DNA from: Flavobacterium ovatum
Lineage (GTDB): Bacteria; Bacteroidota; Bacteroidia; Flavobacteriales; Flavobacteriaceae
NCBI RefSeq assembly: GCF_040703125.1
Contig: NZ_CP160035.1
Coordinates: 3,768,001-3,832,000 of the forward strand
DNA length: 64,000 bases
Direction: 5' to 3'
Shown here: positions 1 to 9,477 of the stretch, one piece after another
Numbering within the stretch: position 1 is the stretch's first letter
How the letters are laid out: every line of letters begins with the position of its first letter
Made by a program: the position numbers and the translations under genes
The notes under the pieces: model-generated
Database searches by the model: none
Told to the model about the DNA's origin: nothing
The model's input: the letters and a program-made list of their open reading frames with translations, nothing else

Positions 1-1059
1 TAGTTTCTCTACAGCATCATCATAATATCCGTCATTTAAAACAGGACCATTGTCACTAGAAAGTACTATTAAGGTATTTTCTAACAATCCTTCAGCCTCT
101 AATTTCTTCATTAATTCACCAACACACCAGTCAGCCTCAACGATTACATCTCCTCTTGGTCCTAAACCAGAAGCACCGACAAATCTAGGACTTGGTGTAC
201 GTGGAACGTGTGGTTGTTGTAATGCATAATACAAGAAAAATGGTTTGCTTTTATGAGATCCAATATATTTTTTGGCATCGTCTAAAAAAGTATCGGCCAT
301 ATCTTCATCTTTCCATTTTGCTGCTGTACCGCCTTTCATATATCCAATTCTAGGAATTCCATTTACAATACTTTGATTGTGTCCATGGTGCCATTTCATT
401 TTCAATAATTCTGGATTTTCAGTTGCTGTTGGCTCTCCCGCAAAATTCTTTTTGTAATCAACTTGAATAGGATCTTTTGGATCAAGTCCCACTACTTTTC
501 CGTCACGAATGTAAACTGTAGGAACTCTATCTTGAGTCGCAGCCATAATAAAACTATAGTCAAAACCAACTTCGTTTGGTCCTGGGCTAATGTGTTTGTT
601 CCAGTCTACATCACCGGTACCTAAACCTAAATGCCATTTACCAACAATTCCTGTATCATAGCCTTCTGCTCTCAACATTTTTGGAATCGTCATTTGCTCT
701 GTATCAATCAACAACGGAGCTGTACCTGGAAGAATCTTAGCATCTGAATTACGCCAAGGATACGTACCCGTCAATAATCCATATCTACTAGGTGTACAAG
801 TTGCCGATGTAGCATAACCGCTGGTAAACACAATTCCGCCATTGGCCAATTTATCAATATTCGGCGTTTTTATTCCAGTTGCTCCATACACTCCTAAATC
901 TCCGTAACCTAAATCATCTGCATAGATAAAAATTATGTTTGGTTTTGCTTTCACAACACTTTCGGTGTGTTTTTTGGGAGTACTTCCACATCCAATAAAG
1001 GCAAAAACCGCCATTAAAGCAACAGGGAATTTCAAAGCGCTAATTCTGTTAGTCATCAT
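1..1059 (-). CDS. S1 sulfatase, lipoprotein, 3' end cut by window edge
   Basis: Formylglycine-dependent sulfatase, presumed to remove sulfate esters from an algal galactan. The start at 1059 gives a protein beginning MMTNR, with a lipobox FIGC (Cys24), so it should be anchored at the cell envelope. The metal-binding ADDLGYGDLG stretch lies near residues 47-56, and the S1 signature C-T-P-S-R has its modified cysteine at residue 88. An SSDNGP motif near residue 340 supplies further metal ligands. The visible 353 codons stay open to base 1, so the C-terminus is missing. It is the last member seen of a minus-strand run of sulfatases and is separated from the next gene by about 470 bases, so it may have its own promoter. 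The exact sulfate position attacked cannot be read from the sequence. Confidence 0.93.
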   Translation of the reverse strand, partial: MMTNRISALKFPVALMAVFAFIGCGSTPKKHTESVVKAKPNIIFIYADDLGYGDLGVYGATGIKTPNIDKLANGGIVFTSGYATSATCTPSRYGLLTGTYPWRNSDAKILPGTAPLLIDTEQMTIPKMLRAEGYDTGIVGKWHLGLGTGDVDWNKHISPGPNEVGFDYSFIMAATQDRVPTVYIRDGKVVGLDPKDPIQVDYKKNFAGEPTATENPELLKMKWHHGHNQSIVNGIPRIGYMKGGTAAKWKDEDMADTFLDDAKKYIGSHKSKPFFLYYALQQPHVPRTPSPRFVGASGLGPRGDVIVEADWCVGELMKKLEAEGLLENTLIVLSSDNGPVLNDGYYDDAVEKL

Positions 1060-1525
1060 TTTAATATTTATTTAGTTATTCAGTTCATTTAATTTTTAAT
1101 AAAATCTAAACAGATTTTGTAGGGTATTACAATATTACAACAATTAAAAAAACTTTTTAAAGTCAAAAAATCTATTCAGTATCACATATGTCTTTTTTAC
1201 AAAAAACCACAAAACAACTATTGTCATGTTTTTTTAGACTTAAAAAGTCTCACGAAGTTTAATCGATTTTTTCATCAAATTAATTTTTAATCAGTTTAAA
1301 ATTGGCTATTTCATTACCTCTTTTAATCTTCACAAATAAACTCCCTCCTGATATTTTTTTAGTTCTAAAAGCTATTTTTTCTTTGATAATAGTACTTCCA
1401 TACGTGTCTAATTAAAGTATTAAATAGTCTAGGCCCATACTTCTATCTTGCGGTATTTGTACTGAAATAGTAAAAAAAAATACCGATCTATGTCAAACTA
1501 TTTAAAATCCTGTTATTGATAATCT
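1060..1525. other. AT-rich intergenic stretch with a possible coding remnant
   Basis: No intact gene is visible. On the minus strand, bases 1280-1411 hold about 43 open codons that end in SLFVKIKRGNEIANFKLIKN and have no start codon. The alternation of polar and hydrophobic residues looks like the last strands of a beta-sandwich domain. This may be a leftover of a deleted hydrolase or binding module, but it is too short to name. The remainder is presumably the 5' region of the sulfatase gene ending at base 1. Confidence 0.3.
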
Positions 1526-2938
1526 TTATTTTTTAACTTTAGCTAAAACAGCTTCCAATTCCTTTCTAAAATTTGAAACAACCGTTGTATTAGCCTTATC
1601 TTTTGCAATATTCTTCCATTCCATAGGATCTATTCGATGATCGTATAGCTCTTCAAAACCGTCACTGTATTTGATATAACGATAGTTTTCATTTCGCAAC
1701 GAATGGATATTATCATTCTTAGAAGTCAAAGCCATGTTTTTCCAATCCCCTTTGGAATTAGTCAATACACTTTTAAAACTATTACCATCTAAATCTGCTT
1801 TTGCTGGTAAATTGCATAAATCTAAAAGTGTCGGATATACGTCAATTAGTGACACAATTTTGGCACTTACGCCTTTGTTTCCATTTCGTGGGTCAAAAAT
1901 CAATAAAGGTGTTTTGGCTGATTCTTCCCAAACCGTACTTTTTGTCCAATGCGTTTTTTCCCCCAAATGCCAACCATGGTCTCCCATGATTACAACGATT
2001 GTATTTTTATTGAAAGCACTTGTTTCTAAATTGTCTAACAAATGCCCTACGCAAGCGTCAGCATACGATAAATTAGCCAAATAGGCTCTTACCGCTTCTT
2101 TCCATTGGTTCTTTTTTACAATTTCTTCATGAAGACTTGTAAAAGCAATCTTTTTACCCATTGGTCCAACATCATCCAAATCATTCGCAATCACCTCTGG
2201 TATCTTGATATCATCGATATTGTACATATCAAAGAATTTTTGTGGTGCATACCAAGGCAAGTGCGGACGGAATATTCCACAAGCCAAAAAGAAAGGCTTG
2301 TCGTGTTTTTCTTTTAAAAATCGAGCCGCATAATCGGCTGATTTCCAATCTGCTGTTTTTTCGATCGCTACATCAACTCCTTTCCAGTCAAAGGTTCTAG
2401 TAATGTGACTGTCCTCATTCAGATAGCTAAAATCGAGTCCGTGAGTAAACTTATCTTTTTCATCAGGAAAAGTAGAACCCAATCCTCCTTTGTCTTCCAT
2501 TTCAAAAGAACCTGGATCACTCCCTGGTTTAGGTTTAGTTCCTGTTCCTCTCGGACTATGGAAAATTTTTCCTGCTGCTGCTGTTGTATAACCATTTTTA
2601 TAGAAATACTGTGGTAAGGTCACCACATTTTTATACGCTGGTATATCCCTAAAAACTTCACTATTACCATAAACGCCTGTTCGAGCAGGCAAATAACCCG
2701 TTAGTAAACTAGTTCGTGAAGGATTACACAAAGGAGCCGAACAGTAGGCATTTTTAAAAATTACTGATTTCTTAGCAAATTTATCTATGTTTGGAGTGAT
2801 TGCTTGAGGGTTTCCTCCAAAAGCCCCTACCCAATCATTCATATCATCGACCATGATCAACAAAACATTAGGTTTTTCCTGAGACGAGGCAACAGTATAC
2901 TGCAATAGCATTGCAAACACAAGTAGTTTTAATTTCAT
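1526..2938 (-). CDS. S1 sulfatase, iduronate-2-sulfatase-like
   Basis: 470-residue secreted sulfatase. A signal peptide of about 20 residues ends at ASSQ. IMVDDMNDW (residues 28-36) carries the metal-binding aspartates, and C-N-P-S-R with Cys71 is the formylglycine site. The later GDHGWHLGEK motif is the version typical of the iduronate-2-sulfatase-like branch, which in marine bacteria also holds carrageenan sulfatases. The length is normal and the C-terminus is intact. About 210 bases separate it from the upstream sulfatase at 3148-4521, so the two may be separate transcripts. The family and catalytic residues are seen directly; the galactan substrate is inferred from the locus. Confidence 0.93.
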   Translation of the reverse strand: MKLKLLVFAMLLQYTVASSQEKPNVLLIMVDDMNDWVGAFGGNPQAITPNIDKFAKKSVIFKNAYCSAPLCNPSRTSLLTGYLPARTGVYGNSEVFRDIPAYKNVVTLPQYFYKNGYTTAAAGKIFHSPRGTGTKPKPGSDPGSFEMEDKGGLGSTFPDEKDKFTHGLDFSYLNEDSHITRTFDWKGVDVAIEKTADWKSADYAARFLKEKHDKPFFLACGIFRPHLPWYAPQKFFDMYNIDDIKIPEVIANDLDDVGPMGKKIAFTSLHEEIVKKNQWKEAVRAYLANLSYADACVGHLLDNLETSAFNKNTIVVIMGDHGWHLGEKTHWTKSTVWEESAKTPLLIFDPRNGNKGVSAKIVSLIDVYPTLLDLCNLPAKADLDGNSFKSVLTNSKGDWKNMALTSKNDNIHSLRNENYRYIKYSDGFEELYDHRIDPMEWKNIAKDKANTTVVSNFRKELEAVLAKVKK

Positions 2939-3147
2939 CTTAAAGTGATATTTGGTTTAGTTTTAGTTTCAGTCTACCAAAATAAAGGAAAAACTAAAGA
3001 ATGTTTGTCTTTATCCATTCATCAAATGTCTTTTGGGGTAAATAAACAATTGTAGCCCTAAAATCTTCACTGGTAAAATGAAAAGCTTGTGTAAATCATT
3101 TTAAGCAGTGAAAAAAAAACCATAAACTAAAGTGTAAAGAGTAGTCG

Positions 3148-4521
3148 TTACTTAAAAATTCCACCTGAAAAAGGATAATGTTCAATTACTACACTTTCTT
3201 TCTTCAAGATGGCATTCATTTCTTTTACGATCTCAGGATATTGTCCTGAAACATCCTTTTTTTCAAACGTATCTTTAGACAAATCATACAATTCTGTTTT
3301 GTTTGAATCAGCAACACGAACCGCTTTCCAATTCCCCATTCTTGCTGCTTGTTTAAATCCTTTGGCAGCTGCTCCTTCTTGAATTTCCCAATAAAAATGG
3401 TCGTGTTGTGGTTGTTTCTTTCCTAATAAAGTAGGTAAGAACGAAACCCCATCAGATTGTTTAGGGGTTTTCACACCTGCGATTTCGGCGATTGTCGGCA
3501 TGATATCATAAAAAGCTGCTGGTTGATGCGTTTGTGAACCCGCTTTTACTTTTCCTTTCCAATAAACCATGGCCGGTACTCGAATACCTCCTTCATGTAA
3601 ATCGCGTTTATGTCCTTTTAAACCTGCTGCACTATCAAAAAAGTTATTATCATGGCCGTTTTCACTTTGAGGCCCATTATCGCTAGTAAAAATGATAAAA
3701 GTATTGTCTAGTTCGCCTGTTTGCTTTAGTAAATCAAACAATCTCTTGATTTGAGCATCCAGCATGGTGATACGTGCGGCATGTGTACGCTCAATTTCTG
3801 GCCAACCTTTGTCAGCATACATTTCGTTATGTTTTACCAAAAATTCATGAGCATGAGGTGTTCTGTACGACATGTAAAGGAAAAACGGCTTGTCTTTTTG
3901 TTTTTTATTTTTTAAATAATCCAAAGCAAAATTGGTTCGAAATTCATCCAAACAAGAGTATTTTGTATAATCGTATGTAATTGAATCTTGGTCGTTATTT
4001 ACCCAATGAATGCGTTCATCAATTTCGTTTCCTTTACTTGATTTGCCCCATTGTTCTTGAACGGCGTAATCAAACCCTCGTCCTTTTGCCCAAGTGGACA
4101 TATCTTCAGCAACACCCAAATGCCATTTCCCGATCATGGCCGATTGGTAACCACCAGATTTCAACATCTCAGCGATGGTTATTTCCGATTTTTTTAATGG
4201 CACACGATCCCATTTATCAGGATATTGTCCTTTGTTTCCACGAATGCTCAAATGGCCTGTATGTATGCCCGTCATCAAACTCGCACGAGAAGGCGAACAA
4301 ACGGCAGTTCCTGTATAAAAATCAGTAAAACTCATTCCTTGGCTATAAAAATAATCCAAAAAAGGCGTTTTTATTTCTTTCTGTCCGTAAGCACCTAGTT
4401 CACCATAACCCAAATCATCTGCTAAAAGAATGATAATATTGGGCTTTTGGGTCTTTTGTGCCAATGTGCTATTGAAACTCAAAAAAGGGATTACAAGAGC
4501 AACAATTAGTATTTTTTTCAA
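3148..4521 (-). CDS. S1 arylsulfatase-type sulfatase
   Basis: 457-residue exported sulfatase with a signal peptide ending near LAQ (residue 22). LLADDLGYGELG gives the metal ligands, and C-S-P-S-R (Cys75) is the canonical formylglycine motif. GKWHLG and TSDNGPQSENG follow in the usual order for the arylsulfatase A type. It belongs to a different branch from its neighbour at 1526-2938, so the two probably remove sulfate from different positions. The gene is complete with no sign of decay. The substrate is inferred from context only. Confidence 0.93.
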   Translation of the reverse strand: MKKILIVALVIPFLSFNSTLAQKTQKPNIIILLADDLGYGELGAYGQKEIKTPFLDYFYSQGMSFTDFYTGTAVCSPSRASLMTGIHTGHLSIRGNKGQYPDKWDRVPLKKSEITIAEMLKSGGYQSAMIGKWHLGVAEDMSTWAKGRGFDYAVQEQWGKSSKGNEIDERIHWVNNDQDSITYDYTKYSCLDEFRTNFALDYLKNKKQKDKPFFLYMSYRTPHAHEFLVKHNEMYADKGWPEIERTHAARITMLDAQIKRLFDLLKQTGELDNTFIIFTSDNGPQSENGHDNNFFDSAAGLKGHKRDLHEGGIRVPAMVYWKGKVKAGSQTHQPAAFYDIMPTIAEIAGVKTPKQSDGVSFLPTLLGKKQPQHDHFYWEIQEGAAAKGFKQAARMGNWKAVRVADSNKTELYDLSKDTFEKKDVSGQYPEIVKEMNAILKKESVVIEHYPFSGGIFK

Positions 4522-4632
4522 AATAGATGTGGTTTAGTTAATGCTTAATTATGATTTCCAAAAGAATGACAATATCCAATAGTTAATGTGCTTATCAGTA
4601 AAAGGATTGTATTTTGGAGTAAAAAAAACACC

Positions 4633-4650
4633 AAGTAGACGAATCTACTT
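4633..4650. terminator. Hairpin in the CstA-sulfatase gap
   Basis: A 7-bp perfect stem (AAGTAGA / TCTACTT) with a 4-base loop, an A-run on the left and a T-run on the right. It could end transcription in either direction. It lies in the 427-base gap between cstA and the sulfatase at 3148-4521; I see nothing else identifiable in this gap. Confidence 0.4.
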
Positions 4651-4947
4651 CGCATTTTTTGACTAACTCAAAACTTGGGTTTTCTTTATTAATAAAATTA
4701 TTTTTGAAGTAAAGCAAGGAGATTTTCTCGTCAACTTTGTAGCAGTAAACCACACCTTCCAATTCAGATTTTCACAAGGCATTTGCGCCTTTAAATTAGA
4801 CAGTTTTTAATACCAAAATGCTATTTTATTCGATACAAAAAGCTGACCTATAATTTTTTAACTTACAGATATTTATTAATTAAACATGTATTAGTAAAAG
4901 CAATATTTATAACAACAGTTTAATTTCACTTAAAACACGTTAATAAA

Positions 4948-6381
4948 TTAAACATTCTTATCTTTTGAAACACCCTCTTTTTTCGAAAGAACAAACCAAA
5001 TTGATAATAGCAACGCAACTACAATTCCTGTGCAATAAGATAAAGTATAATCCAATTGAAACCCTTCGGGAGCTACCAAAATATAGGTTACCACAACAGC
5101 AGTCATAAATGCTGCAGGGGCTAACACAAACCAAGCGGTCTTTCCTTCTTTTTTAATATAAACTGCGGCTGCCCAAAGTACCACCGTTGCCAACACTTGA
5201 TTGGACCAACCAAAATACCTCCAAATAATTGCAAAATCTATATTGGTCAACGCAATAGCAATGGCAAAAATCGGAATCGAAACCATCAATCGTTGGCTTA
5301 ACTTTTTTTGATCTAATTGCAGCGAATCGGCAATGGTTAATCGAGCGCTTCTGAAAGCAGTATCACCCGATGTTATTGGTGCTGCCACCACTCCAAAAAT
5401 GGCCAGAATACCACCCACTTTTCCTAGCATGGTATTGCAAATGATATTTACCACCCAAGCGGCATTATGACCTTCCTCGGCCATAGTCGCTCCTAGTTCT
5501 TTTACACCACCAAAAAAAGCCATAGCCACGGCAGCCCAAATCAAAGCTACAATTCCCTCGGTAATCATAGCGCCAAAAAACACTTTTTTTCCATGCGCCT
5601 CATTGGTGATGCAACGTGCCATCATAGGCGATTGCGTGGCGTGAAAACCAGAAATCGCACCGCAAGCTATCGTAATAAACAATAATGGAAACAGCGGATA
5701 ATCAACAGGATTGCTGTGCATGTTTCTGAAAGTATCAGTAGTGATTTCGGGAATCGTATAGCCTTCTAAAAGTAAAGCTCCAAACAAACCAACGGCCATG
5801 ATTAATAGTGATAATCCAAACAAGGGATAAATTTTCCCGATTAATTTATCGATCGGTAATATGGTCGCAAGCAAATAATAAATAAAGATAATGACAATAA
5901 GTATTGAAGTATCTGTACCTGTTAATTCTTGTAAAATCGTGGCGGGTCCAACTACAAAAACGACTCCTACTAAAATTAATAAAAGCACTGCAAACACACG
6001 CATGAATTGCTTAACCGACTTCCCTAAATATACTCCTACAATCTCTGGAATCGAATCTCCGCCATGACGTACTGATAACATTCCGGACAAATAATCATGA
6101 ACCGATCCCGCAAAAATACTACCAAAAACGATCCATAAAAACGCAACTGGTCCCCACAGCGCTCCTGCAATGGCCCCAAAAATAGGCCCCAATCCTGCAA
6201 TATTCAAAAACTGAATTAAAAAGATTTTTCCCAACTTTAGCGGAACAAAATCTACGCCGTCTTCTTTGCTGATTGCTGGCGTTTCTCGACTGGAGTCGGC
6301 ACCAAACTTTCTTTCGACATAATTACCGTAGATAAAATAGCCCGCCACCAAAATCAGAATACTAATTAGAAAACTTATCAT
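4948..6381 (-). CDS. cstA: CstA-family carbon starvation / peptide or pyruvate transporter
   Basis: 477-residue polytopic inner-membrane protein. Stretches typical of the CstA family include LNIAGLGPIFGAIAGALWGP (about residues 60-79), HDYLSGMLSVRHGGDSIPE, and GFHATQSPMMARC in the middle. Many hydrophobic segments span the whole length. CstA proteins import peptides or pyruvate under carbon limitation. The protein is shorter than enterobacterial CstA (about 700 residues), as is common in Bacteroidota. It sits between sulfatases and an FAD oxidoreductase, with gaps of 427 and 308 bases, so it may be transcribed alone. A role in taking up a breakdown product of the galactan is possible but unproven. 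Confidence 0.9.
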   Translation of the reverse strand: MISFLISILILVAGYFIYGNYVERKFGADSSRETPAISKEDGVDFVPLKLGKIFLIQFLNIAGLGPIFGAIAGALWGPVAFLWIVFGSIFAGSVHDYLSGMLSVRHGGDSIPEIVGVYLGKSVKQFMRVFAVLLLILVGVVFVVGPATILQELTGTDTSILIVIIFIYYLLATILPIDKLIGKIYPLFGLSLLIMAVGLFGALLLEGYTIPEITTDTFRNMHSNPVDYPLFPLLFITIACGAISGFHATQSPMMARCITNEAHGKKVFFGAMITEGIVALIWAAVAMAFFGGVKELGATMAEEGHNAAWVVNIICNTMLGKVGGILAIFGVVAAPITSGDTAFRSARLTIADSLQLDQKKLSQRLMVSIPIFAIAIALTNIDFAIIWRYFGWSNQVLATVVLWAAAVYIKKEGKTAWFVLAPAAFMTAVVVTYILVAPEGFQLDYTLSYCTGIVVALLLSIWFVLSKKEGVSKDKNV

Positions 6382-6426
6382 ATTATTTTATTGTTAGAAC
6401 TATTTTGGGTTATGTACTTTATTTTC

Positions 6427-6640
6427 GTCAGTTCGAGTGCTTGTAATTCAAAATGCGACAGTTTTTGGAATCACAAGTGTATCGAGAACCATTGTTAAAA
6501 TCTATAACGAGTTCTCGATACGCTTTTATTCCGCTACGCTTCATAAAAACACTCGAACTGACGGTAAACGACAAACGTCAGTTCGAGTGCTTTTACATCC
6601 AAATGCGATAGCTTTTGGAGGTAAAAGTGTAGCGAGAACC
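6427..6640. repeat. Three-unit flavobacterial intergenic repeat (+,-,+)
   Basis: Two direct copies begin GTCAGTTCGAGTGCTT and run through AATGCGA to CGAGAACC (about 6427-6490 and 6578-6640). An inverted copy lies between them (about 6511-6563; GTTCTCGATACGC to ACACTCGAACTGAC). Adjacent units can pair into long hairpins. It lies between the FAD oxidoreductase gene and cstA and encodes no plausible protein. Similar GTCAGTTCGAGTG elements are common between genes in flavobacterial genomes. Confidence 0.7.
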
Positions 6641-6689
6641 TTTGATGGGATCGACAACACAATCTAACCATCAAAAATCACTTATTTTA

Positions 6690-8627
6690 TTAAGAATAAC
6701 AACGAATCTCAAACATTTTCACGTTTTTGGCACCATGAGTATCTGCTAATTTCAATCGAACTGCAGTTGTTGACACTTCTGGGAATTGTGTTTTCACCAA
6801 ACGGGTTTTGTTATTAGTTACTTTCGCTACTTCTACCCATTTTCCGCTTACACGTGCTTCAACAGTAAAATTCTTTATTAATTCTGGCGGAACACCTGAA
6901 ACCTGACCCAATTCTGTCGCTTTATCTGGATTTTTATGCATCATGATACGGCGCTGCAAATTGGTATCAAACTTCATTTCGACTTTCGTCAATTTTATAG
7001 GACTGTCCCATTCTAGTTGCAATTCGGCATTCAGTCCGTCAGATTGCCAGTGGTGAATTTTTTCCACTTCGTCCCTACCCACACCATCCAATAACAATTT
7101 GGCATCACCAGAAGTCGTCGAAGAGGCAAAAATCAAACTTGCTTTCTTTGCCCAATCGTACAAATCATTCGCAGGACGATTGGGGAAATATGAATCATCA
7201 CGAAGCAATTGCTCTTGTAATTCGGTAATATGATTGGTTGCTAATTTTCGAGGCGTAATTCCTTTATTGATGCAAAGCACCGAAGCCGTTCCAACCGCCT
7301 GCCCCATCATAGCACAGGTACTAATGATACGAGTGGATGACAGCGCCATATGACTGACACTTACATTACGACCTGCAAACAACAAATTGGAAATGTTTTT
7401 CGAATACAAACTTCTAAAGGGTACTTCATATATTTGTTTAAAGTTCGAATGAAAGAAACTCGCGGGTTCGTCCAAATTTTCAATTCCACCCGGACAATGC
7501 TCGTCCAAAGACCAACCGCCAAAAGCGACTGCGTCCGGAAAATGTTTGTATTCTTCCAAATCTTTTTGATTTAAGATATAGTCCCCCATAAAACGACGTG
7601 ATTCTCTACGGCCAGGTAAAGACCCCACCCAGTCCAAAGCAATATTTTTGGATTCTGGAAAATCTCCCGAATTCTTGATATGATCCCAAACCCCATAAAA
7701 ATATCCCATCAATTTATGACGATTTTCTTCACGAGTATCAATAATATCGATATTACTGCCGACTTCAATCCACCAATAGCCTTCTTTGACATTCTTTATT
7801 TTTCGATGCTTGTCCTTAAATGCTTTTTTAGCATCAAAAGGCAACATGTATGATGGCGGATAAAAAGGCACTGGTTTCCCCATATCTTTTGTACTCATCA
7901 TAATACAATCTCCCATCACCCAATTGTCTGGTTGGTCTGGTGCGAAAGATTCACCAAACTCGGCTTTGCCTTCACGTCCCGTACGGAATTCTGCTCCAGC
8001 CATTGCCGCCATCAATCCGTCACCAGAGCAATCGCAAAACATTTTGCCTTCCAAGGTATATTCTGTTTCGCTGGTTAATTGCCAACAAATTACTTTTTTT
8101 ATTTCGTCACCACTCATTTCCACGTCTACCGCTTGAGTGTTCAACATCAAAGTCAAATTGGGCTGACGAACGACAAAATCATATAAAACGTGATCCCACA
8201 CATGATAGGATTCTTGTGAGTTGTAATATAAATTTTCGATCATGATCTCCTCAATGATTCCCGTTTCTCGGTCAACTTTAAACTTATTTTGTAAACTCTG
8301 AACGCCATTTACGGTCACACGAACTTCACTCGAAGCGTTTCCTCCCAAAACGGGTCTATCTTGCACCAACACCGTTTTTGCACCTGTTCTTGCCGCTGCC
8401 ACTGCGGCCGATATTCCTGCCATTCCAGCTCCTACCACCACGACATCGTAGCTCATGTTTTTTTTCTTTTTGGTAGGGCGTTTTATTTTTTTATTAGATT
8501 CATCCAAGTCAAATAACTGTATGTCTTCTACTTTAATAGGAGCCGCACTGATATCGCCAAATAATGGCAAAAAACTTGCTGCAATCGCTCCCTTAACTCC
8601 GGTTTGAAAAAACTTTCTGCGTTCCAT
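6690..8627 (-). CDS. Tat-exported FAD-dependent oxidoreductase
   Basis: 645-residue protein. The N-terminus MERRKFFQTGVKGAIAASF has the twin-arginine pattern, so export in folded form with FAD bound is likely. VVVVGAGMAGISAAVAAA near residues 62-79 is the dinucleotide-binding fold, followed by GGNASSEVRV, typical of the FAD_oxidored family often found in polysaccharide loci and sometimes labelled xanthan-lyase-related. LLFAGRNVSVSHMALSSTR near residue 430 is a second conserved FAD contact. The last 150 residues or so look like a beta-sandwich that may bind sugar. The reaction is not known; oxidation of a sugar or sugar acid is a guess from context. Confidence 0.85.
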   Translation of the reverse strand: MERRKFFQTGVKGAIAASFLPLFGDISAAPIKVEDIQLFDLDESNKKIKRPTKKKKNMSYDVVVVGAGMAGISAAVAAARTGAKTVLVQDRPVLGGNASSEVRVTVNGVQSLQNKFKVDRETGIIEEIMIENLYYNSQESYHVWDHVLYDFVVRQPNLTLMLNTQAVDVEMSGDEIKKVICWQLTSETEYTLEGKMFCDCSGDGLMAAMAGAEFRTGREGKAEFGESFAPDQPDNWVMGDCIMMSTKDMGKPVPFYPPSYMLPFDAKKAFKDKHRKIKNVKEGYWWIEVGSNIDIIDTREENRHKLMGYFYGVWDHIKNSGDFPESKNIALDWVGSLPGRRESRRFMGDYILNQKDLEEYKHFPDAVAFGGWSLDEHCPGGIENLDEPASFFHSNFKQIYEVPFRSLYSKNISNLLFAGRNVSVSHMALSSTRIISTCAMMGQAVGTASVLCINKGITPRKLATNHITELQEQLLRDDSYFPNRPANDLYDWAKKASLIFASSTTSGDAKLLLDGVGRDEVEKIHHWQSDGLNAELQLEWDSPIKLTKVEMKFDTNLQRRIMMHKNPDKATELGQVSGVPPELIKNFTVEARVSGKWVEVAKVTNNKTRLVKTQFPEVSTTAVRLKLADTHGAKNVKMFEIRCYS

Positions 8628-8860
8628 AATTTCGTAATAGTTTTGGTTTTGGTTCTTGTAAAGCTAATCACTCACTCTAGAACTTTTATAGTTAGACGTA
8701 AATCAATTGTATTCACGGGTTCATATTTGTTGCAATTTTCTTAAAAAACCACCAAAATACCAAGAAAACGACCTTACAAAAACATTACATTCCAAATAAA
8801 GACATTTTTAAGGTCCTGAAGGACGGACAAATACAAATTATTGGGGAGGATAATACTAGC

Positions 8861-8989
8861 TTGGGCGTGTCCCTTCGTCATCCCGAAGTTTCGGGACTAC
8901 GGGCCGGGCTTTTCGCTATATCTTTTTGGCCCCGAAAAAAATTGGGACCAAAAAGGATGCCGCTACAATCCCTCACGCGAACTGTGGTA
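8861..8989. repeat. Interspersed GGGCGT...CCCGAAG repeat, copy 1
   Basis: The element starts TTGGGCGTGTCCC, contains CCCGAAGTTTCGGGA (a perfect small palindrome), GGGCTTTTCGC, then a hairpin with arms TTTTTGG/CCAAAAA, and ends GCCGCTACAATCCC. The same building blocks occur at 43981-44100 and 58716-58870. It lies in the roughly 500-base gap upstream of the FAD oxidoreductase gene. No coding capacity. Confidence 0.65.
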
Positions 8990-9060
8990 CGAATTATGAT
9001 TTGACTTTCGAAAAGAAAAAAGCAGAATACAGCTACTATTAAATCCTCAGCTAAAACAAG

Positions 9061-9105
9061 AAAAAGAACTCCAACCCCAAAATAATCAGGGCTGAAGTTC
9101 TTTTT
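9061..9105. terminator. Bidirectional rho-independent terminator
   Basis: The outer stem AAAAAGAACT / AGTTCTTTTT encloses an imperfect inner stem. A-runs and T-runs flank both sides. It lies 26 bases downstream of the decayed carbohydrate-binding fragment at 9131-9451 and would end minus-strand transcripts coming from the sulfatase at 9478-10890. Confidence 0.75.
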
Positions 9106-9130
9106 GTTTTTTATATATTAATCGAAACTA

Positions 9131-9451
9131 TTACTTAATCACAATCTCATCAATGGCGAAAGTCGAGCCATCAGCGGGTTCGATTTTGTAGCTATTGGCA
9201 CCACGACACAATTTGATTTTGACTTTTACGATATTCCAATTGGAGCCTAGATTTTTGGTATTGGGTAATTCAAGTTTCTCGTTCAGTACTTTTCCGTTTA
9301 CGGTGAGTTTTATAGCACTTCCTGTTTTACCTTCATCTTTGGCACTGTAACGAATCCAAATTTCGGCTTTGGCTTCTCCCCCATCATTTTCTTGGTACCA
9401 TTTTACCGAAACGAATTGTTTTTTGAAAAGTACAAAAGCTACATCCAGAAG
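9131..9451 (-). pseudogene. Remnant of a CBM6/35-like carbohydrate-binding module
   Basis: About 106 codons are open on the minus strand and end in DEIVIK plus stop at 9131. There is no usable start codon, and TGA and TAA lie immediately upstream at 9452-9457. The readable part contains EIWIRYSAKDEG, AIKLTVNGKVL and VKVKIKLCRGANSYKIEP, then FAIDEIVIK: the strand order and final I-D-x-I-x-I pattern of CBM6/CBM35-type beta-sandwiches. It follows the sulfatase at 9478-10890 on the same strand by 26 bases. It may be the torn-off C-terminus of that gene or of a deleted enzyme. It was not recognised by length or start and is unlikely to be translated. Confidence 0.65.
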
Positions 9452-9477
9452 TTATCAATACATATATTTTGCCACTT

